Below are positions 35,257-48,296 of a stretch of DNA of 64,000 bases, in pieces. The position numbers were made by a program, and so were the translations under genes. This DNA comes from Siniperca chuatsi (lineage: Eukaryota > Chordata > Actinopteri > Centrarchiformes > Sinipercidae). The DNA lies in assembly GCF_020085105.1 (NCBI RefSeq), contig NC_058045.1:3618333-3682332 (forward strand), given 5' to 3'. Position 1 is the first letter of the stretch. The number at the start of each line of letters is the position of its first letter. The notes below the pieces were generated by a model. That model had not been told where the DNA came from. It saw nothing but the letters and a program-made list of their open reading frames with translations, and ran no database searches.

Positions 35257-38200
35257 TTATACGCTGCCATCCTTTGGTCCACCGCTGATGTCTGGGATCT
35301 GATCTGCAAAGGACTGGGTCATCCACTGTCCGTCTGGGAGCTGGCCTTCAGCGATTTGTGACGTGGTTGCCTCCTGTGCTCCTTCTGAAGACAGACAACA
35401 CACAGAGTGAAACCCTCTGCTAAGGATAATGTGACACAACTGATATCAGTCGTGCCAACATAAAAAGTGTCTCTGTTGTCCACACATTTTACTTTCCAGT
35501 CATCTGTCCCTTGTAATAAACCAATCATAAGCTATGGCCATTTTTTCAATGAGTATGTTTATATGCACACAAGACACCAGGTTACTCAGAGAAATCCAGT
35601 TACACAGGATATTGGACAACCTGGTTACTGTAAATCCACGTATACATGCAGCAGCTCAGTAATCTGATTTCTGTTCTTCCTCCGACCTTATTCTAGAAGC
35701 ATTATTTACTCATTTTAACTGTAGTGGGGATACAATATGCTGCTTCCTTTTGAGTGTGTGTGCGCGCACACACACACAAGTGTGTCGGAGGCCTTATGGC
35801 GCAGTGAGAGGACAGGCTTGTCATACACCTGTGTACTAATCTGATTAGAAACCCGGGTTGGACATGGCTAAGAGATTTGGTTTCTCCAGCAGAAATCTAG
35901 CTGGGGAAATCAGGTTCCTCTGCTCCCCGACCCTGATTACAGAAACCACCTCATATACATGACGTTTACTGCAGAAAGCCGGCTGTAACCTGGTTACTTA
36001 AAGTTTCCCTCCAGACACGTTTTAAAGTATGTAAAAATACTCTGCTATGATTAATATTTTGTTTAACATGGTTATCCCACATAAAAAAAATAAATAAATA
36101 AAAAGCTCTGAAAAGAAGCTGGAAGCACATCTACTTTTTCTACTTCATCCAGAGAAAGTCTGGATCTCTGAATGTGTTTGTTATTACGTAACGTTAGATA
36201 GTGGAAGGAAGCTCCAGGTTTACATCCAAAAACTGCACATTCAGTAGAGGAATGTGAAAACACCTCTCTAGTGACAAACTTTGCACAGATACGAATCAGT
36301 TAAGTCAAGGTCTGACATTTCATGGGACATAAACACAAGAAAAACACATTTTTGAGTGGAGGGGTACTTGAAGTTCATGTAAACACGCTGACTGTTCCAT
36401 TCACAACTCAGAAACTCTCCAGAAATACCTTAAAAGATGGTTATATATAAATATGTGTCTGGACATTTCAACAACCTAAAATGGATTTAATAAAATGTGA
36501 GGAGTGGAATAAACTCTGTAGAAGCGAACCGTTTTAGCTGTGTGTGTGTGTTACCTGTGTTTTCTACAGTTGAGAATGTACAGTGACCGTTGGTCTGGCT
36601 TTGGGCCTGGCCCCCTTCGGGTCCTCTCTCTGCATATGCTCCACCGTAGGCATCTTCATAACCAGGATCGTACTGCTCCTCCTTTATCGCCATCCTCTTG
36701 GCATCCTCTGTTGATGTAAAAAAAGGGAAGAGTAAATGCCAAACATGTTCTCACCTGGATCTAGAGATAAAACTAAAGGCAGGATGGCCTGATATTAAAT
36801 TAGGATGTACTGAAATGCACAGGGGATCAAACCAATGATGCTACTACTTTCAATGCCTAATTCTTCATACAGTATTTTAATGCATTAAAAGGGGGGTAAC
36901 TAGTACAGGTTGGATAACTTTAATTTAAACAAAACATGTCCATTCGTCGATGACTGTTCTTACCCTTGGCCAACTGCAGGTCAAATGAGTACTCAACCTC
37001 CTCGACCTCAGTGCTTCTTTGGATGCCCTTCAGCTGATCTCTGAGCTCCCTCAGTTTGATGTAAAAGTGGACTTTGTCCTGAGCACGAGGAAACTGAGCA
37101 CAACGAGCGCTGGATGAAGGCATCAGATACAGAGCCTGTGTAAGGGAAATGACAGATCAAAGTCAGATCAATTTTTCAAAGGTAATACTTATAAAACTGC
37201 TGTGGTTTTTCAACCCTTAAGTAGAACAAATATTTTGGATGTCCTGCAATTAACAGAATTTTTGAGAATGCACCACTCACTTTTTCAGTGCTGATACTTG
37301 CTGGTATCAAGTACTGATCTGATCCTTTCATTTTACTAAACAGATTGAACATTTAGTCTGGGGTCAGCCAAAAATGTAAAAATAAATAAATAAATAAAAA
37401 AATTCAATCCGAGACAGAATTTAGGAAATGAGGCTAACTTTCATCAGTACTTGAGGAATCCATAATGAAGTTGCAAAGTAGTCAGGTGCTCACCACGTCA
37501 CAGTCGGGGATCTTGTGTGGCTGCAAACCAAATTCAAGTTTCTTTGGTTTTTTACCAAACAACTCTCTGCAGAACATTTCATAGATGCCTTTATGGTGGG
37601 GAGGACAGAAAAATATTACTTTAAATCACTTTAACAAATAATTTTATTATAACCGTTGCTCTGTAGTACAAGAGTGCTTACATTTTCCATTGAAAACAGC
37701 AATAAGAGGCTTGTATTTCTTCAGCTTCTCTACGAGAATTGTGCCTCCTTCACGTAACTCTTTACTGTTGAGATGAAAACAAAAGAAAAATGGTTATAAT
37801 ACAGTGTTACAACAAAATTCATTGCAATTAGCCGTTTGCTCATCCAACTTCAGCACAACTCAGGATGCCCCCTCTTTGCCCTAAATATAGATTTTCTGTC
37901 ACCAGTAACATCAAACATGATGGTGAGCGATCAAATCAAAATCCATGAGCGATGCCCCCACCCCACCCCCAAAAAGTCTATAGGCGTACCTTGAGAGGTC
38001 TTTGCTCCCTGGTGTCGCCCTGGCCACCATGTTGGTGAAGCCCATTTTGTACTTAACAGGCAGGGTGGTATCATGCATGTGGTTGAGTTGCTCCTCAGTA
38101 AATCCCGACAGAAATAGGCACTTCCCTGAAATTAAAAAGTTACCCAGTCATTCATCTCTTTGGCTTACAAAAACAGATGTATTTTTCTGAAATTAATGGT

Positions 38201-40630
38201 GTCACAGCATCCTGCTTAATCTCCATCTATAACATGGGAGGAGTGAGGTAAAAATCAATTCTAATATGTCTTTAATTTAACCTGTATAAACTCACAACAA
38301 AAAAGTCCTAACTCTACAGGTCTAAAACTCAAAAAGATAGTACAGGACCACTCCGGTCATTTTTGCAGATTTTGTTTTACTATTACACAACTCAAAATCA
38401 TTCTTGTCACGGAACTTACAAAAATGATTTCCAGGACCTGGAAACCACCGTCCAATGAAAGCTGCCATCAGTCCTGGATTGATACCAATCTGAAAGCAAA
38501 ACGGGAGATGTTCTTGAAGCTTACAAACTCAAATTCATTCCTGATAGCACAGCGTTCGGCTCCATTGTTAAACAGTCGAACAGGTAATCTTACAATGACA
38601 TAGTCCAGGTTGTAATCCAGCAGGTCTGGTAGAGTTTTTTTCATGACTTCCTCCTCTGACATTCCTTTGAAGCGGTCAACTTTCCTCTTCACCTTCTTGA
38701 AGCTCTCATCAATCTTCTCTTGCTTGCCATCTGCCTGAGCCTCAGCGGCCTTCTTGGGCTTAGGACCAGGTTTGGCTTTAGGTGCATTTGGGTCCTTAGG
38801 CGGCTTTGGTGCCTTGGGGACTTTTGGTGGTTTGGGTGCCTTGGGTTCCTTGGGTTGAGCTTGTCTGCCTCTCTTTTTGGCTGGGGCTACAAAAGTTCAG
38901 ATATGATATCAAAAGGACAAACTGTCTGAACCTTCACCATGCCCTTACACTTTGTTTAACTGTTGACAGACTCCATCTATATGTTACTGTGCCTTAAATA
39001 TTACACCATTTAATTCCATTTTTGGAGTGTCTAGAAGCATATCAAACTTCAATGCAAACCAATACTACTCAAAATTATTTCAGAAAGCCAAATACACTTG
39101 ACAAGGCTGTCACTAACTTACACAAAGCTTTTCTCCAAAACCATGCTTACTAGCAAGCATGCTAATGCCATGCAGTATTACAAAACTTTCATCAGATCTT
39201 ATCATTCAGGTATAATTGTGCAGACCTACTGTTGACACACTGAGTCACTTTATGACAAATTAAGAAATCTGGGACCTGACCCAGAACCAGCTGATTTATA
39301 TTCAGTGAGGATATTTAAAAGGGATCATAGTACGTTTTGCCAGGTTGGCAGGTTCCTGCTGATCCATCATGGATTCTGGATTAGCCATGTGTGCCATGGC
39401 TGTCTCTCCCGTCTGCTCCTCCGGGTAGTGAAACTGATTGTTGGAGTTGAAGCCTGAATATTGAGCCTGGAGAGCTTGAAACTGCTGTGCAGACTGAACC
39501 CTGTGGTGGGAGAATAATAATAAATAAAAAACAGGGGGGAAATAATAAATACAATAAGTGAAATGGCGGCGGGATGTGCTGCGGGGTTAAAGCTGAGTTA
39601 GACCAGTGTGCATTGTAGCTTATGTGCTTTTTTGTTTATTTTTTTCTGTATTTGATTTAGTGTAACATAGCGATGATTAATATTTGGTTTGATAAATTAA
39701 TAAACACAACTGATGCACGTTCTCCTACAATTGTTAAGTCAGTTAATCCTTATAAATGGACAGGTTCCTTTATGAGAACTTAATTATTAGGTCCAAGTTG
39801 TTTATCAGTTTATTAAATGAACCTAATATTAGGTTCATTTAATAAACTTGCACACAGCACAGTGAATCAACTGTATTTAGTTTGCCAATTCAGTTGAAAG
39901 CGTTTTCAAGAGGTGTTTGTGGAGCTTTATGTCAATGAGAGGGAACTAAATACTAGAAACACCATTTTATAATGCAATAGAATTCAACAGTCCCCCCAAA
40001 CTACAGCCTACCATAAAGTTGAATCAACACCTCTTTAAAACAGTTTCAACCTAAACTTAACATTATAACCTTAGTTTTAGCAGGGTGGACCTAATAAACT
40101 GGCAACTGAGTGTATATCAGGGGAATCTGTGTACATTTGTGATTCAAAAAGGAGAATATACAGATCACTCAGAGTTGCTTGCAACTTATTTTCACAGCAC
40201 ATGGAAAACCCACACTGTTAGTTCCCAGTCAACAGTGAATCAAAGAGACTGTAAGCTTCACATCATATTAAGGGAAAAGATCAGAGACATTCCACCGGCA
40301 AGATGTTTTCCTGTGTTCTCCCTGTATTAAACCCCAGTAAAATGCCATCAAACTATAACAAAACAATATACACAACACTGTAAATCCTCATTCACAGTGC
40401 ACAAACCAAATGGCATGTTATGAAAACAATGGTAAAACAAAAGTCAAAAGGGCAAATGGGCAAATGGGCGCACATGCTTTCATTTAATTTTCATCACACT
40501 TTGCCATTCAGAGGTTTGCTGATATAATCGGACTCCTGTATGGCCACATTGTGGTGAGGAGGAAGACTCACCACTGATGAAGATACTCCGGGGAGACAAC
40601 AGGGAATGATCCATTCAGCTTTTCTTCCAT
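35257..40630 (-). CDS. tdg: thymine-DNA glycosylase, tandem copy 1
   Basis: Ten coding exons (40572-40630, 39334-39500, 38594-38886, 38420-38489, 37990-38125, 37682-37764, 37494-37588, 36964-37135, 36555-36707, 35257-35384) give 451 aa. TDG removes T or U from G mismatches and 5-formyl/5-carboxylcytosine in base-excision repair and active demethylation, in the nucleus. An N-terminal Lys/Pro-rich region (PKxPK repeats) precedes [15 protein letters not shown]. The catalytic Asn is residue 177 (human N140) in [27 protein letters not shown] keeps human N191 and T197. [17 protein letters not shown] keeps the R275 wedge. The motif after the active site reads [10 protein letters not shown] instead of KGHHYPGPGN. 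IKEE is the SUMO-type site, and the C-terminal [13 protein letters not shown] matches human. A noncoding exon lies at 41331 and above (donor GTTCG at 41330). Confidence 0.96.
39784..40097. mobile_element. MITE-like element with 12-bp inverted ends and an internal palindrome
   Basis: TTATTAGGTCCA at 39784-39795 is mirrored by TGGACCTAATAA at 40086-40097, followed by ACTGGCAACTGAGTGTA. I recognise this as the end of a common short nonautonomous fish DNA element. It lies in intron 1 of the tdg copy 1 coding region. A perfect 42-bp palindrome (39807-39848) sits just inside its left end. The inverted ends may extend beyond the span given. Confidence 0.55.
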
Positions 40631-41330
40631 CTTTTGGGTGGTTTGACTTTATTAAATAAATCAATATGCATGTTGAGGAAACATAGCTAAGTGATGTACA
40701 GTACATGTGTTTTAGCATATTAAGAGTCTGGCAGTGTATGAAACTGAATGCATGTGCCAGGGCATTTTAGACAAACTGTGGAGTTAGCAACAAAAGATAA
40801 ACCATAACATAAACAATACCAACAAAGGATAACTTAGATGGTGATTACATATTAAAACGAAGATTAAAAAAAAATCATATGCAGATCCTATTTTATGAAA
40901 AGTACAAAAACAATAGATATCCTAAACCCCAAATTCTGCGATTACACATCTACCCTGCTAAAATATTTCTTCCCTCTTTCATGACTATGCTAACTAACAA
41001 GCTAAACCCGAATGAAAACCAGCTATCAATTTGCCATTTTAAACCAGGTTTAGAATACAATGCTAGCAGGTAAAAGGTACGAGTTTGTAGCGATCACATT
41101 TCAGTTATAACTATTTCGTAATCCGGGTGACAACATGAATGGTATTGTTAACAGCAGTTCACACTACAACACTAGTAGTGCCAGTAGTAGTGCCACAAGT
41201 GCAACTAGCAGATATTAGCCAACAGCTAGCTGTTCAGCTAACTTAGCATGGATGAATGGTTTCGCTCCCATTGAGATTCCTCGCAAAGAAATTGTACACA
41301 ATTTACCAGTATATAAAAACTTAAACGAAC

Positions 41331-41460
41331 CTGTTGTGGATAAGGTTTAAACGTGTTTCTTCTGTAGAGATAACTGTTTCTTTCCCATCTATCTCGCTCT
41401 TCTATTCACAACACATGAAGTGAAACACAGGCAACAAAGACATGACAGCACTACCGGTCA
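41331..41460 (-). promoter_or_regulatory. tdg: tdg copy 1 noncoding exon 1 and promoter region
   Basis: A donor on the minus strand (CAACAG|GTTCGT, GT at 41330-41329) closes a segment that would splice to the ATG exon. The matching acceptor is probably CTTAG near 40690 or the AG just before the ATG. The right border is not visible. No TATA box is evident. Confidence 0.45.
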
Positions 41461-43617
41461 ACTTTGACACCGGAAGATCTCAAGTCTAAGACGTAGGGGT
41501 GTAAAAAGAAAAATATCTTTGACTATAAAAAAGAAAAATTACTCCAAGGAGAATATGTTGGACTATTTGACATTATCACGTCTTATTATATAAACCTGTT
41601 TGGATATCAAGTTTGTACTGTAAACTACATAATAAAATTGAAAGCAAACAAACGGTACGCACATATTTTAGCATTGGTATGAGCTGCTCGACTTTTAAAC
41701 TCCGTGAGACTTGTTTTCTATTGGCTGATAGTCTGGGATGTTTAAAGGGTTATGTTTGCAGCTTGGTGCGGTATTTAATTTGGTTATTGAGGCCCACGCC
41801 AGCTATTTTGTCCACTCTGCTTGCTAATAGTGAGTACAACAACAAATACTACTACTCCTATAATAAAAAATAACACTGTAAACAGTGACTGTCCTTTAAA
41901 ATTGTATTCAACAAAGCAGATTCCCTTTACATATTGTAGCCAGAAATTTGTAAAATGGAATTAAATGTGCCATTTGGAATTCGATGTCAGGTTTTCTTTC
42001 TAGCTTTTTAAATGTTGGTGTTGGTGTCTATATGTTTAATTTAAACTATGCATCAGTGTATTGAATACACAGCTGCTGGGAAGGAAAACAAGTCAATAAG
42101 TGAGTTAATCATCAAAATCAAATCAACCAAATCTTCCTGCTATTATCATAGAGCTCTGAAAATCTGACTTTACTTTCCACTCAAGCAGCACTAACCATGT
42201 CTTCTGATGGCTTGTATGTGTTTCCTTAAGTTATAGATTATGTATTACAGCTTCACATGAATGACAATGAGACAATAAACGTGACAGCTTTAGAAGAGAT
42301 TTAATAACTCTGTAATTACAGATTAGAAATTCCAGAGTACAATTACATATTTATACAGGTGATAAATCATAAAATGTAAATTTTAAAAAATACAAAAATA
42401 AGTCACTGGACACACATACCATACAAAATGTAATAAATAGTGATTAAAAAAAAACAACACAAAAGACATACACATTCTGTTTGAGAGTTAGAAAATGTAA
42501 CCGTTGTGGGAACTTTCTCCCTTGTGCGTCACATTGCGATGCCTCAGGAAACTGTATGACTCCTCTTCTCTTGTGGTATCATCAGAGGGTTTCTTACCCT
42601 CATTGATGCATCATGCTACTAGTACAGGTGATATCTGGTATCTGTTGAGTGTGAACATCTTCAGCTGCAGAGGTTCCATGTCATGTTGTCCGCTGACTGG
42701 CCTACAATGTCCATTTCTGCAAGATACCACAATAAAGATGATTGTGCTGCTTGCAGAAGCCATTATAAGTCATTAACCGATACATTGGTAAGAGTTCAGC
42801 AAATTATTTTATTTCTAGAAACCACCCAAAAGATAAAAGGATCATGGTTTTGTGTGTTTTATGTCATCTACTGCAAACTGTGTAAGGTGCCCTGTGGAGT
42901 TTTCTTGTGAATAAACAAAAGTTATGTTTCCATTCAGTGTTACTCTCCAAAACGTGTATCCTTGGGTCCTAAGAAACGCAGTGAATGCATTTCCTTCCTC
43001 ATAACACACTTGCAAAGCCGATTTTCTTAAAAAATTGAAAGCTGCATTGTTTACATCCATGTTTACTAGCAAGCAGTCTTCTTCTTTCCTGTCCTTGCCA
43101 GCGCATTGCTGCGTATGTTGGCGTGTTACCGCCACCTGGACATCAGTGGAATAATGTGAAAACATTGGCAGGAATATGTACAGCCTTGTGTGTGTGCATG
43201 AGACAAACAAAATGGGGACCCGCTCATTAAAATAAATAAATAAATAAAAACTGCTCTATAGCGCTACTAGAAGTAAATAACTCCACAGGCTACCTTCAAC
43301 ATTACTGACAACAACTTTTCACACCATGCCATAATTTTGGGGATTTTTACTTTCAGGATGGTTCAGGTCATTGGTTCACTTTATGTCAGTATTGTATGAA
43401 AATCAATAGACTTCTTAATTGCTTTAGATAGGTATCAGTCACAGTGGTTTGGAGGCATTGTTTACAGTTTCATTATTCTGAAACTATTCGAATGTTTTAT
43501 TTATAAATAAAAAGACTCTATCTAGTTCTACCTAAACCTAATTATAACTACATGGTAACTACACTACCTGTGTGCTACAGCAGACAGGCCTGTTTTTTCA
43601 CCTCTCCTCGGTCTCTG
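41461..43617. other. spacer between the two tdg copies
   Basis: There is no convincing gene. The minus-strand AATAAA at 43501-43496 lies 117 bases past the tdg copy 2 stop. The stretch at about 42,850-43,150, with a 122-codon open frame and TTACCGCCACCTGGAC, looks like degraded interspersed repeat. A (AATA)n run lies at about 43230. Confidence 0.45.
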
Positions 43618-46600
43618 TTAGTTGCAGGTGTTGCTGCTTTGCCTCGCATCATCATGCAGCCCACTACAGCTTTCATACTCTGGATCCACCTGCTCTTCTT
43701 TGATTGCAATCCTCTTGGCATCCTCTGCAGAACAAACACAACATCGAGGAGTTAGATCTTCATCTAAGACATATATGTCTGTAAACATTAATATGTCTGT
43801 AAAAAAAGATGTACCTTGCTTATGTTTCAGAAAATCCAAATAAGCAGGTATATCTTTGCATCCAAGCGAGCCACAAAATGAATCGTAATCCAACACCTGA
43901 TGTTTCCGCTGTACTATATTACTAAAAGGAACTGTACTGTTTACCTTTAGCGAGCTGCAGATCGAACGAGTACTGTGTCTCTTCCACCTCGTGGCTGGGT
44001 GCCAGGCCTTTCATCTGGTCTCGCAGTTCCTTCAGCTTGATGTAGAAATGTACCTTATCCTGTGCACGGGGAAACTGGGCGCAGCGGGGGCTTGATGATG
44101 GCATCAAGTAGCACACCTAGGTGGAAGGAAATATGCTATGAGGATTGTTGTTTGTATTGTTGAGTGTATTTTAAGAGTAACCCTGGTACTGTTTGAACAT
44201 ACTGTTTCAGTTTCTGGGATTTTGTAGGGCTGTAGTCCAAACTCGAGATTCTTGGCCTTCACACCAAAAGTTTCTTTGCAGAAGATTTCATAAATACCTG
44301 ACAAAATAAACAAATGTCAGTAAAATGTTAAATTTACCCAACAGCTTTATGAATAAGCCATCTAAACAAAGTAGTTTCAGTGTTTTAACCATTTTACCTT
44401 TTCCATTAAAAGCTGCTATTAATGGCTTGTACTTCTGCAGTTTGTCAAGTAACTGTCGACCTCCTTCACGAATCTCCTTACTGGGACAAAGACATAAAAC
44501 CAGAAAAATATTATCTATGCTTGTTTCAAGAGACACACTGGATTACACACACATTTTTACCCAGAAGTTCCTCACTGTTGGCGATTTTAGAATTCAGTCT
44601 TAGTCTACTGTTGTACTAACTCAGAATCATTCTGTATAAAAGCATTTCTATAAACTTAACAGATCTATGTGTCTTTTTTTTATTCACCTGGAGAGGTCCT
44701 TGCTGCCAGGTGTGGTCCTCTCTACCATGTTGGTGAAGCCGATGCTATAATTCTCTGGCAGGCTCTGGTCATGCATGTAGGTGAGCTGCTGGTCAGTTAG
44801 ACCAGAAAGAAACAGACATTTCCCTGGATAGAAAAGAAGAGTTGAAAATGTTTTTAGCCAAGTGGCTATCGAGACACACAAACTAGACCTGGACAAGTTT
44901 TTTAATGGCACACACAGCTGGACTATGTGAAGGTTTGTTTTCCAGCATAATTTAGTTTTACAGTTTTGGCCAAGCAGTAAAATATTTTCTTATTGTAAAA
45001 AGATGTGCTGTGGTGATACTGGACCTGCTGAGGTTAAGGTAAAATGAATGACAGTACCAGCGTTAAATATGTTTGGCTGCCTTACCAGCATAATGATAAA
45101 CAGTGCACAAAACATCAAAAATTAAAGACTAATATTATACATGTAGAATATTCTTTAGAGAAAAGAACAATTGTGTGCCTACTATACTTTAGAAACAGTG
45201 TGATAAAATAATCTTGAGCAGCTAGATGTAAAAGCTTATGAAATCATTGTGCGCCCTGATTTCAGCAACCTCCCATTTTGAAAACCTGTCTGGCAAAAAC
45301 CTCCATTGATGATAAATTAGAAAATGGAATTCATAAATTTTCTATTGACCCCTTAAATGTAGGTATTCCCCTTTAAAGACCCCTCAAAAAACTTAGAGGT
45401 TATAAAAATATCTATTTTTCAACATGGTACAACAGTGTCATGCATACTGTGCATTTTGTTGTCTGTTGCAGTGAATCACTGAAGATATACATCACTTATA
45501 TACAGAGTGAAATATTCAAACCCAAGACACCATTTTTATGGCTGCACCAATACATCAAAACAAAAGCTACAAAGTGTATTTGCATCATTTTATAATAGTT
45601 CTTTGTAATTTAGCATGATGCGTTTTGGTATCTCTGGAAGCTTTGGGATCTCTACTTGCATTTGAAATTATGAGTTTGAACAAATCTGAGCTGCATAACA
45701 AGTGTTCGTAATGATGGACCGGCGGTGGGTCCAACAGGGTGGAAGAAGTTAAAAGTGAAAGCTGGCGTGTATCCCCTGTAGTCAGTAATGGAATTGAATT
45801 TCAACATACAGAAATGGTTTCCTGGGTTTGGGTAATGGTGTCCTTTGAAGGCTGACAATAGTCCTGGGTTAATTCCAATCTGAGGAGAAACATGAATGTG
45901 TTACCATGGCAACAGACCTAAAAATCACTTTTTTTGCGACTGAAACCTTACAACATAGACGCACCGTGTGTAAATCTTTTTTGTACAATTGGCACAAAAA
46001 ACACCAATCCACTACTTATTCAAATAAACAAATATACAAATTCTTAATAGGCACCCAGTAAATAACTCACTATCAAAATGTCAAGATTGTAGGTAATAAC
46101 GTCTGGCAGGGTTTTGGCCATAACCTCAGCCACTGACATGCCGTTGAAGCGGTTGAGAGCCCTCTTGGCTTTTTTGGCGGCCTCAATCTCATCGTCCTCC
46201 TCCTGTGTCTTGCCCTCCTCTGCCTGCTGCTTAGGAGGCCGGCCTCTTTTCTTCTTCACTGGTGTCACGACTACGACAGAGGGAAGGAACGTGTTAAGGT
46301 ATGACAGTGACTGATACAAAGACAAAGGCACCTGTTGGTGAATTTACAAGCAAAGTCGTAGTCATTAGAGAAAATACAGCGGAAATTGACGCCGATAAAG
46401 GCCCAGAGGGCAACTCCTTGGCTAAAAAAACAGCACAAGTAATTGAAAGAACTTTGATTTACATTTTATGATGTCTTTTTCTGCTTCTTGGTGGCTTTTT
46501 CCTGCAAGATTAAGTCCCCAATTATTCCAGAGAACCACTGACAAACAAGTATTTGGCAAGTCACACCATGCTGCGTGTGCAAAATGTAGTACAGGCTGAC

Positions 46601-48032
46601 AGATGTACTACAACTAAAAGCAGCAGATATATAAATGCAGTAGATATGACTAAAAAAACTGTTTTTTGTGCGGGGGAGAGTTACTTTGATCAATAATCTC
46701 TTCGATACCTTGAGGTGGAGCAGCAGGCTGAGGTTGTTGCTGAACACTCGGCTCCTGCTGCTGTATTGTGTGTTGATGCTGAGGGTGGTGCAAGTGTGCA
46801 GGATGCTGCTGCTGCTGCTCCCTGGCGTTCTGCTGATAGGTCAGGTCCTGGTAGTGATTTGGGGCCGGGGGGTAGTTCTGATAAAAAGGTTCCTGGTAAA
46901 GAGGTGGCTCCCGGTGGACAGAGAGCTCAGCCATGACGAGCTCATCTCTGGGACCTTCTGTGTAATGGCCCATGTTGTGATACGGCATCACATACTGCGC
47001 CTCGGGGTGCTGCTGGCTGGACTGGTACCTAGAAAAGAGAGGGAGCATGAGAGAAGAAAAGAGAAGGAGGACGATGAAGGTTAAAGAGAGAAGGAAGAGG
47101 AAGGTGAGCAAAAGAAGGAAACGAGACAGGATCCGGAAACAGCAAGAGAAGACAACTTATGTCTGGCGTTTAATGGGGTGCGTGAACAAGTGGGTGAGGC
47201 AAGCTTACAAGACACAATACTTACAAACATACATGCTCTGATATACACCTGTTTATATACTCTGCATTTCATTCATTGCACGAGCATGTAAGTCAAGCTA
47301 TTTTACCTTGCTTTATTGTGGCTATTTGATTAGTTTTGAGCATATAAAACACCTAAAACACTCACTCATTGCACCCACAAATAGGTAGGCCGACTAGAAT
47401 GGAATGAAGATATACAAACGATTGATAGGACTTGCAAAAACATTGTGACTGTGATTGATATGAAGTCAACTAAAGATCAAACATGCGAAGAGTTTCTTTT
47501 CAGGCTGTATCCATTCTACAGTTGGCAAATATGCTGAGTAAGAGCCACTGCAGTTGTATTTATGAAGCCTGTAGCAGGTGATGGTGTAATAACTGCTGGA
47601 TAATGTAGTAACATGTCAACATTTTAAGAAATATGTTTATCAATGTGTCAAAACAGTTACAGAGTACACATAATGCAATATCATCACATTGTAAATGAAC
47701 TGGCAATTATTACATTTACTGTTACACATCTGAATTTTAACTGAGCGTTACTTTTCCTGCATTATTTGCCACATTCCCATTTAGAGGAACATTTTGACAG
47801 GTTATTATCCTTAATAATTACACTATCACTTGCTACAAGCCTAAATATAAAGTGTATGTATGATGTCGTGTGTCAAATGTCATTTATTTTTCTCCATCTC
47901 ATGCATGAAAATGAAGACGTCAAGGAGATAACATGAGAAGTTTCCCAGGACCCTGCCACCTCCAACACCAACTCACCACTGCTGAAAATAATCCGTAGGA
48001 ACCGTCAATGATGTATACTGGTTTTCTTCCAT
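43618..48032 (-). CDS. tdg: thymine-DNA glycosylase, tandem copy 2
   Basis: Nine coding exons (47977-48032, 46685-47028, 46071-46270, 45810-45879, 44688-44823, 44398-44480, 44203-44297, 43945-44116, 43618-43724) give 420 aa. A second donor at 46708-46707 would give 412 aa. Exon 2 is Gln/His-rich ([17 protein letters not shown]). Exon 3 carries an AT-hook-like [10 protein letters not shown], then [18 protein letters not shown]. The catalytic Asn is residue 204 in [20 protein letters not shown]: human A145 becomes Ser and H151 is kept. [14 protein letters not shown] is conserved. The DNA-wedge loop reads SSSPRCAQF, with Pro at human A274 and R275 kept. [11 protein letters not shown] keeps the SUMO-type site, but the protein stops soon after and lacks the QWMTQSF tail. 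Exon lengths in the catalytic part equal those of copy 1, so this is a tandem duplication. Confidence 0.96.
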
Positions 48033-48296
48033 CTTAACTGTTGACTTATTTGAATAAATTAACATTCATTCTGCTGACAAATGCATTAATACACACTGGA
48101 GATATGAGCTGTGTGAAGATTATAGCACATACGGTACATTGCTGGCACAAAGAAGACGGACGGACGCTGCTACAGGAAGGTGGAAGCTTTAGCTATCAGT
48201 AAGCTAATAACATTACGCAGTCCTACAGCTGTCTTGAAACCGAAAGTGACCTCTAAAATAAAGAAACATAAAGGTATATGAGCAAACTAACATACC

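Noticed and set aside
42842-43210. 122-aa open frame on the minus strand between the tdg copies
   Set aside because: No recognisable domain and no splice partners. The DNA looks like degraded fish interspersed repeat.
46668-47084. 138-aa plus-strand frame opposite tdg copy 2 exon 2
   Set aside because: It is the antisense shadow of the Gln/His-rich exon and has no support of its own.
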